Positions 58,699-64,000 of a stretch of 64,000 bases of DNA are shown here, piece after piece. The DNA comes from Fistularia commersonii (taxonomy: Eukaryota > Chordata > Actinopteri > Syngnathiformes > Fistulariidae). The notes below the pieces were generated by a model. That model searched no databases, had not been told where the DNA came from, and saw only the letters and a program-made list of their open reading frames with translations. The stretch spans positions 8,264,501 through 8,328,500 of the forward strand of contig JBBMNZ010000017.1 of assembly GCA_037954325.1 (NCBI GenBank), written 5' to 3'. Numbering within the stretch: the stretch's first letter is position 1; each line of letters begins with the position of its first letter. The position numbers and the translations under genes are program-made.

Positions 58699-60602
58699 CT
58701 CTCCGGCAGCCAGCTGTGGTGACGGTCGGACGAGGAGCCTCTCCGGTTAGGGTGCAGCAGGGGGCGGAGGGAGGAGGGAGGCGGGCCGGGGTTGGAGGCC
58801 AGACCTGCGGGCTCCTTCTACTGCAACCCACTGCTCAACTCCTGACTATAAACCGGGAATAACGGGGTACTGACCATTCGGTGTTTTTTTAAATCACGCC
58901 CGGTCAAAGTGAGGATTACTCATCCGCGCGGGTGTGTGTCGGTGGGCACGCAGACAAACAAGACGCGTAGTTAGCCGTTGCCCTATTGATTCTTCATTAC
59001 ACGTATTTATTTACACATTGCAGTGTAAATGATTGACCATGGTAATGACATTATTCAGAAAACCAATGTTCTTCCTAAAGAATAACATATATATGTATAT
59101 AGATATGTGAAGAAAGACTAAAAAAGAGGTTAAAACTTTGACTAAAATTAGCATTTAAGTAACGTGTCTGCACTAACTGAACTATTCGGTAGTAGCTGAA
59201 GTCTGAGCTTGTATTATAAATGTTCAAATGAATTTTGAAATGTCAAAATAAATATTACACTTGAATAAAGATTCAGTTAGTTTTCTTAGTTCTGTACTAT
59301 TCACCCCACGACAGAGGACAGATGCGGACGTACCACCGTAAGACTGATGCTGCCTTCATGGTCGCCGGAAATGTTAGAATTCTTAGCGTTTCTGAATAAA
59401 CATAGAAGTAGATTAATAACAGACATTGAATTATCACATTGCACCGGCCAACTTCACTTTACAACACTGTAATAACTTTGAGTTATCATCGTTCATACAG
59501 ATCCGGCCCTTTTTATGTGCCACTTAACATCTTCGCTCATTTTAAAGACTAGAATTGGTAAGGAATTGTGTATTTTCGTTTTCTTACTAAGTCGCTTTAA
59601 ATGTCACACAAAGTTCGGGAAGGCAACAAATTTTTGGGGTTGTTTTGCAGTGGCGTTACCAAGGAGACGAAATAGCGAGAAGAATGCTGCAAATTCTGCA
59701 CCCTCTCGCAGATTCAATGCAACATTGTGCCTCTTGACTTGTCGCCCCGTATTTCACTGCTACCACTCTTTCTCCACCTGCTGCGCCTCAGCGGTTCACA
59801 CAGCCGACCCCCTTTAGAGGTTACTACAGGACATTGACTAACAAGTTAAATAGGGCAAATGGTCACTGCCTGGGCCTTCCTACCGGGAATTTTTTTTTTT
59901 TCTCTCTTTGCTTTTTTCACCTTATTTTGCACAGGCATTTAGTGGGTGAAAGTGGACTGAAAAAGGGTTGCTAAAAGTGATGCGAACGGAGAAATCGGGA
60001 TTCTGTTCGGGGGAAACAAAAATGGTATGGTTGGAAATAAAAGACATTGTTGATATACGAAATCAAGGGGAAACGTGGAGATGCATAAAGTGATAAGTGA
60101 AATTATCAAAACAGCTTCGAGATCACCTAGATGTTCTGTTATGAAATGTGTATTCCTACTCATTAATGTGTTACCGTCTTTTTGTGGTTCGTTGTTTAAG
60201 TTTTTGTTTGCTTGTTCTGTTTTCCACAAATCAGTGTTTAAGTAACTGAAAAAAGTTCTTGGTGGTTTTCAAATCATGATAATAAACAAGATCCCGTTTA
60301 AAAACTGGAGAAATGGTTTGGAATGACACATTAGACGTTACTTTGGGATAATGCGGTTGTAACTTGTTGCTTATTATTGTAAGTAAATTTCAATAAACGG
60401 AATTTTAAGTCGCTTCTTGAAAAAAAAGTATGTTGGTTTATGACCCAAAGGGGGCGCTGTCGCAAACAATTAATGATCAAGACTTGTGCAGAAGAAGATT
60501 TTAAGCTCAGCCGGAAATAGGGTGGGACTTGTAGTGGAAGAAGAAGGTAGCCGCTAGCCACCCGGTGCTGCAGGATCTGGTATTGTGTGTCTACCGATAA
60601 TC
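58699..60602. other. Divergent intergenic region between lcat and uba2
   Basis: 58700-58860 is GC-rich with GC boxes (GGGGGCGGAGGGAGG) and should hold the lcat promoter on the minus strand. 58900-60400 is mostly AT-rich, with no exon recognised; the reading frame at 59515-59817 has no protein features. The uba2 promoter motifs lie at its right end. Confidence 0.55.
60447..60602 (+). promoter_or_regulatory. uba2: uba2 promoter region with CTCF-, ETS- and ZNF143-like motifs
   Basis: AAAGGGGGCGCTGT at 60447-60460 resembles the CTCF core. CCGGAAAT at 60511-60518 is an ETS site. GGGACTTGTAGT at 60524-60535 is, in reverse, the ACTACAAGTCCC part of the ZNF143/Staf site. There is no TATA box, as expected for a housekeeping gene. 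Motifs were matched by eye only. Confidence 0.45.
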
Positions 60603-63600
60603 ATGGTCCAACTGGTGGGTTCTCTCCGAAAAGAGCTGAATGACTCCCTCTCCACATGCAAGGTCCTGGTGGTGGGAGCGGGAGGGATCGGCTGCGAGCT
60701 GCTGAAGAACCTCGTCCTCACCGGCTTCAAAAACATCGAAGTGGTGGGTAACACTTACGTTTGTTTCTCAGTGTCTGTCTGTGAAGCTAGCGGGCTATTA
60801 TGCTAGGTCTTTGTGCAGCTCAGACAGCGCCGGGATCGCGGTAGGTGACCGGTCTTGGTCTAAAATCTTGCAAGTTGTCCCCTCAATAACTAAAATGTAA
60901 GTGTATCTGCGATTAATTCTTAAGGTTTAATCTGTCATTGAGAGTATGTTTAATTGGAGATAGTCGTTCAAGAAATAGAAAATCCATCGAAAAGGCTGTA
61001 GCATTTTGGCGCCATTGACATTGCTAATTTAGCTTGACAACTTCTTTGTAAGTTGCCTAGCTAACTTAGTCGGGTGGCTTGCTAAATGCCAAAACAAATA
61101 CACTGCGGATTTCGTATAAGTCACTAGATAAGTTAAAGGGAGTTGTTTGTGTCGGTTGCTCGTTTGAGGTTACGAATACCGTTTGATTCACTTGTTTGAA
61201 ATTCGCTTGTCTCATAAAATGCTGCTTTCCAATGATGAGAGGATGTAGGACATTGGTGTGTCTTGATCGAAGAGGGTTAATAGTTTGTCAGTCTCCATAA
61301 TTTCGATGGCCTAATCTTAAATGGTCATTTATAACCATAGATTTATCATCGGTAATGAAACATAATTGCCCATCGAGAGGAATGAAAACCAACACCGGAT
61401 TTCACTTCAAAGGTATAATTCAGTTTTAAAAGTTTTACAGTGGCCAGTAGTTGTTTTTAGGATGGCATCTTTCTGTGCTGTAGCATGAGCATTATGTATA
61501 CATTTTCTCAATTTACGGCTTATCAATGACATGCTGATGAAGGAAGCTACCAAGAGTAATAGCTTGAGAAAGCAACACACAGCCTTCATGCTCACACAGT
61601 CATCCTAAAATGCCCTAATTGCGCAGTGTATTTGGTCATATGCTTTATTTTATCCTTGTCATAAGTCCCCTCCATGAACATGTGTTGCTCAACCTGAAAT
61701 GCAATTGCCTATTGAACTTTGATTCAGATTTGGTGTCAGATCTGGTTGACTTCTCTCTAAAACCCTGTTTGGTTTTACAGATTGACTTGGATACTATTGA
61801 TGTTAGCAACCTAAATCGTCAATTCCTCTTTCAGAAGAAACATGTTGGCAAATCTAAAGCACAGGTATGTCAGTCATAAGTTAGCTCCTAAATTTAGATT
61901 GGACACTTGATTAATTTTTAAAGGAAAGTACAGCTTTATCTACAGTTCTGTTCATGTTTTGTTTCCAGGTGGCGAAGGAGAGTGCGTTGCTGTTCTGTCC
62001 TACTGCAAACATCACAGCTTACCATGACAGCATCACAAAGTCCGTTTTTAGAAATTCTTGTTTCTTTCACTTAAAGGGTTTAAATGGAAAAAGTTGCAGT
62101 GTTTGTGGAACTGCTTGACAAACAAGACTAATTAGTCTTAATGTTGTTGTTTTTTTGGATAGCCCTGACTACAATGTTGAGTTCTTCAGAAAGTTCATGC
62201 TCGTGATGAATGCTCTTGATAACAGAGGTAATTTCACTTGACCTCACCTCTTGCCCTTTGAAAGTGATGATGACTGTAATAGATTTTTTTTCCCCTCCTA
62301 GCGGCCCGTAATCACGTGAATAGGATGTGCTTGGCAGCGGATATACCCCTGATAGAGAGTGGCACCGCTGGGTATCTGGGGCAGGTCACCGTCATCAAGA
62401 AGGTACAAAATGCAAATAACGGCTACAGAAAACCCCATTTTTTCATCTGATATAAATACTGCAATCTAAAAACAATTGTCATAGTGTAATTATCCCACCT
62501 TTCACCTTACCGCATCTTTAATCTATTTTCCCTTCTTTTCCTTTCAAGGGACTGACAGAGTGCTATGAATGCCAACCCAAGCCCACCCAGAAGACCTTCC
62601 CTGGATGCACTATAAGAAACACACCATCTGAGCCCATTCACTGCATCGTCTGGGCAAAATATCTCTTTAAGTAAGTTTTACTTATACTATTCAGTCTCCA
62701 TTCGGTTTGACACATACTTAAAACAATATGCCTGTCATTGATTATATTGCAGATTAGTTTTAATTTATCATGCCTGAAAATACTAAAAAAAACGGGAAAA
62801 TTAAAAGGTTTCCTAACTAAAATAGGAAGTCTCAAAGATAGATGCTTTACCGAATCTAGAACAAAGCATTACAGTCATTTTATTGGAACATCTGACACTA
62901 ATTTGCTTTTTGAGCATCAGTGCCTTAAAGGGCCCGTCTGTAAGATTTTTTTGACACATCACCTTATTCTTCTCCTCCACCCTTTCCTCCTCTTTTCATC
63001 TGTTTTCTTCTGGTATGGCCACAGCAAACCATCTGATTCCATCTATCCCTGTGGTCTGCATCCTCTTCCCATACTAGCTAACTTCATATCCTCTTTCACT
63101 GCATCCATAAATCTCTTCTGACTTTTCCTTCACATCCTGCCAGGAAGTTCCAATCTCAGCATCCTTCTATCAGTATATTCACTATCTCTTCTCTGTACAT
63201 GCCCAAATCATCTTTAGTTTGGCCTCTGACTATCCAAAGCATCTTACATGTGCTGTCTTTCTGATGGACTCGTGTCTCATCCTCATTCTCCCCATCCTCA
63301 TCACTCCCAGAGAACCCCAATATATTAATCTTTGCTGCCTCCCATCTTTTCCTCAATTCCACTTTCTCCAAATCATATACCACCATTGACCTCACCACTG
63401 TCTTGTGCACCTTTCCTTTTAGATTTTGCTAATTCTGCGTATTTGTAAAAATCAACCTGAAGATTGACCTGAAACCTGAAGTCTTTAAAAAAATGTTTTT
63501 TTTCCAGATCTGGGAGAACTGATCATGGCAAAAGTCACAATTATTTGACAGATAATAATTTAACACAATTACCGATTGGAGAAAATCTTTTTATTTTGGT

Positions 63601-63909
63601 GAACTTTAACAATGATGGTCTTTCTAAATTGGAGCATAACTTCTCAGAGTCACTGTTTGCTGGAGTAGTGCTTTGCTCTCACCAGAAGATATCAATAGCA
63701 TGCTGGCACAGCAGAACTCACATTGCCTTTAGTGTCTATTAGACATGCTAAAAATGCAAGGTGTAAAATGGGGACATTTGACACAAGTTTTCTCATTGTT
63801 GATAGACATTGTATTTTTTTGCTTTTTTTTTTAAATTGTAGCCAGCTTTTTGGAGAGGAGGATGCAGATCAAGAGGTATCCCCTGACACGGCCGACCCTG
63901 AGGCTGCAT
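60603..63909 (+). CDS. uba2: SUMO-activating enzyme subunit 2 (UBA2/SAE2), first seven exons
   Basis: The catalytic subunit of the SUMO E1 heterodimer (with SAE1), acting mainly in the nucleus. Exons: 60603-60743, 61781-61864, 61969-62039, 62163-62227, 62302-62402, 62549-62670 and 63842-63909; the gene continues past the window. The nucleotide-binding loop is VVGAGGIGCELLKNL. DLDTIDVSNLNRQFLF and MNALDNRAARNHVNRMCLAA are adenylation-domain signatures. The zinc-binding pair CYEC opens exon 6. The catalytic cysteine, residue 174 here, lies in FPGCTIRNTPSEPIHC. Exon 7 matches QLFGEEDADQEVSPD. Start MVQLVGSLRKELNDSL differs from human only in the first dozen residues. About 225 of about 640 residues are in view. 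Confidence 0.96.
62985..63420 (-). mobile_element. RTE LINE 3' fragment in uba2 intron 6
   Basis: Read on the minus strand, this encodes a worn version of the same RTE tail region as at 1970-2340: MHKTVVRSMVVYDLEKVELR, ILGFSG and an IG/GRR-type block. The minus-strand 3' end (GGCCATACCAGAAGAAAACA in the region 62999-63021) corresponds to the RTE terminus. 5'-truncated and with frameshifts. It occupies about 0.43 kb of the 1.17-kb intron. Confidence 0.8.
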
Positions 63910-64000
63910 GTGAGTGACAGCTTCCATAAGAAATTTCTTTGCACATTTCTACATTCAGCCTTCAAATGTTCCTCAGATAAGATGGCAGTGGTAGATATCA

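Noticed and set aside
59515..59817. 100-codon frame between lcat and uba2
   Set aside because: No recognisable domain, no splice partners, and ordinary intergenic base composition.
60743..60750. Alternative uba2 exon 1 donor four bases downstream (GTGG|GTAAC)
   Set aside because: It would break the phase with exon 2; only the 60743 end keeps the conserved protein in frame.

Overview
The window is vertebrate nuclear DNA, almost certainly from a ray-finned (teleost, probably percomorph) fish. It has GT-AG introns, long CA/GT microsatellites, fish-type RTE LINEs, tRNA-derived SINEs and hAT MITEs. Its proteins are vertebrate orthologues in an order that mixes loci lying on human chromosomes 12, 16 and 19. 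I resolved seven protein genes exon by exon by matching reading frame across every splice junction.

Layout on the window: (1) 1-6586, the 3' part of arntl2 (bmal2, circadian bHLH-PAS factor), plus strand, with a decayed RTE LINE in the first visible intron. (2) 10768-13376, a five-exon guanylyl-cyclase-activating/inhibitory-protein-like EF-hand sensor, plus strand. (3) 14.7-38.1 kb, ppfibp1 (liprin-beta-1), plus strand: an untranslated first exon, 27 coding exons including two probable alternative ones, three SAM domains. One of its introns holds an 18S rRNA-ITS1 pseudogene next to a SINE. (4) 39135-42403, endou (poly(U)-specific endoribonuclease), plus strand. (5) 44589-51364, pla2g15, minus strand. 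(6) 52253-58698, lcat, minus strand, in tandem with pla2g15 and with nearly the same exon architecture. (7) 60603 to the end, the first seven exons of uba2 (SUMO E1 catalytic subunit), plus strand, running out of the window.

arntl2 beside ppfibp1 matches the human chromosome 12p order, and the pla2g15/lcat pair matches human 16q22. Otherwise the genes share no obvious pathway. Regulation-related observations are tandem splice donors in arntl2, a conserved microexon and a candidate alternative terminal exon in ppfibp1, a likely TATA box for the calcium-sensor gene, and CTCF-, ETS- and ZNF143-like motifs at gene starts.

I found no prokaryote-like system or CRISPR array. The most unusual items are the rDNA pseudogene in a liprin intron, the SINE copies around it, two hAT MITEs with perfect 8-bp target duplications, a degenerate hammerhead-like motif in an intronic repeat, and two unusual tandem-repeat blocks in the pla2g15 and lcat introns.
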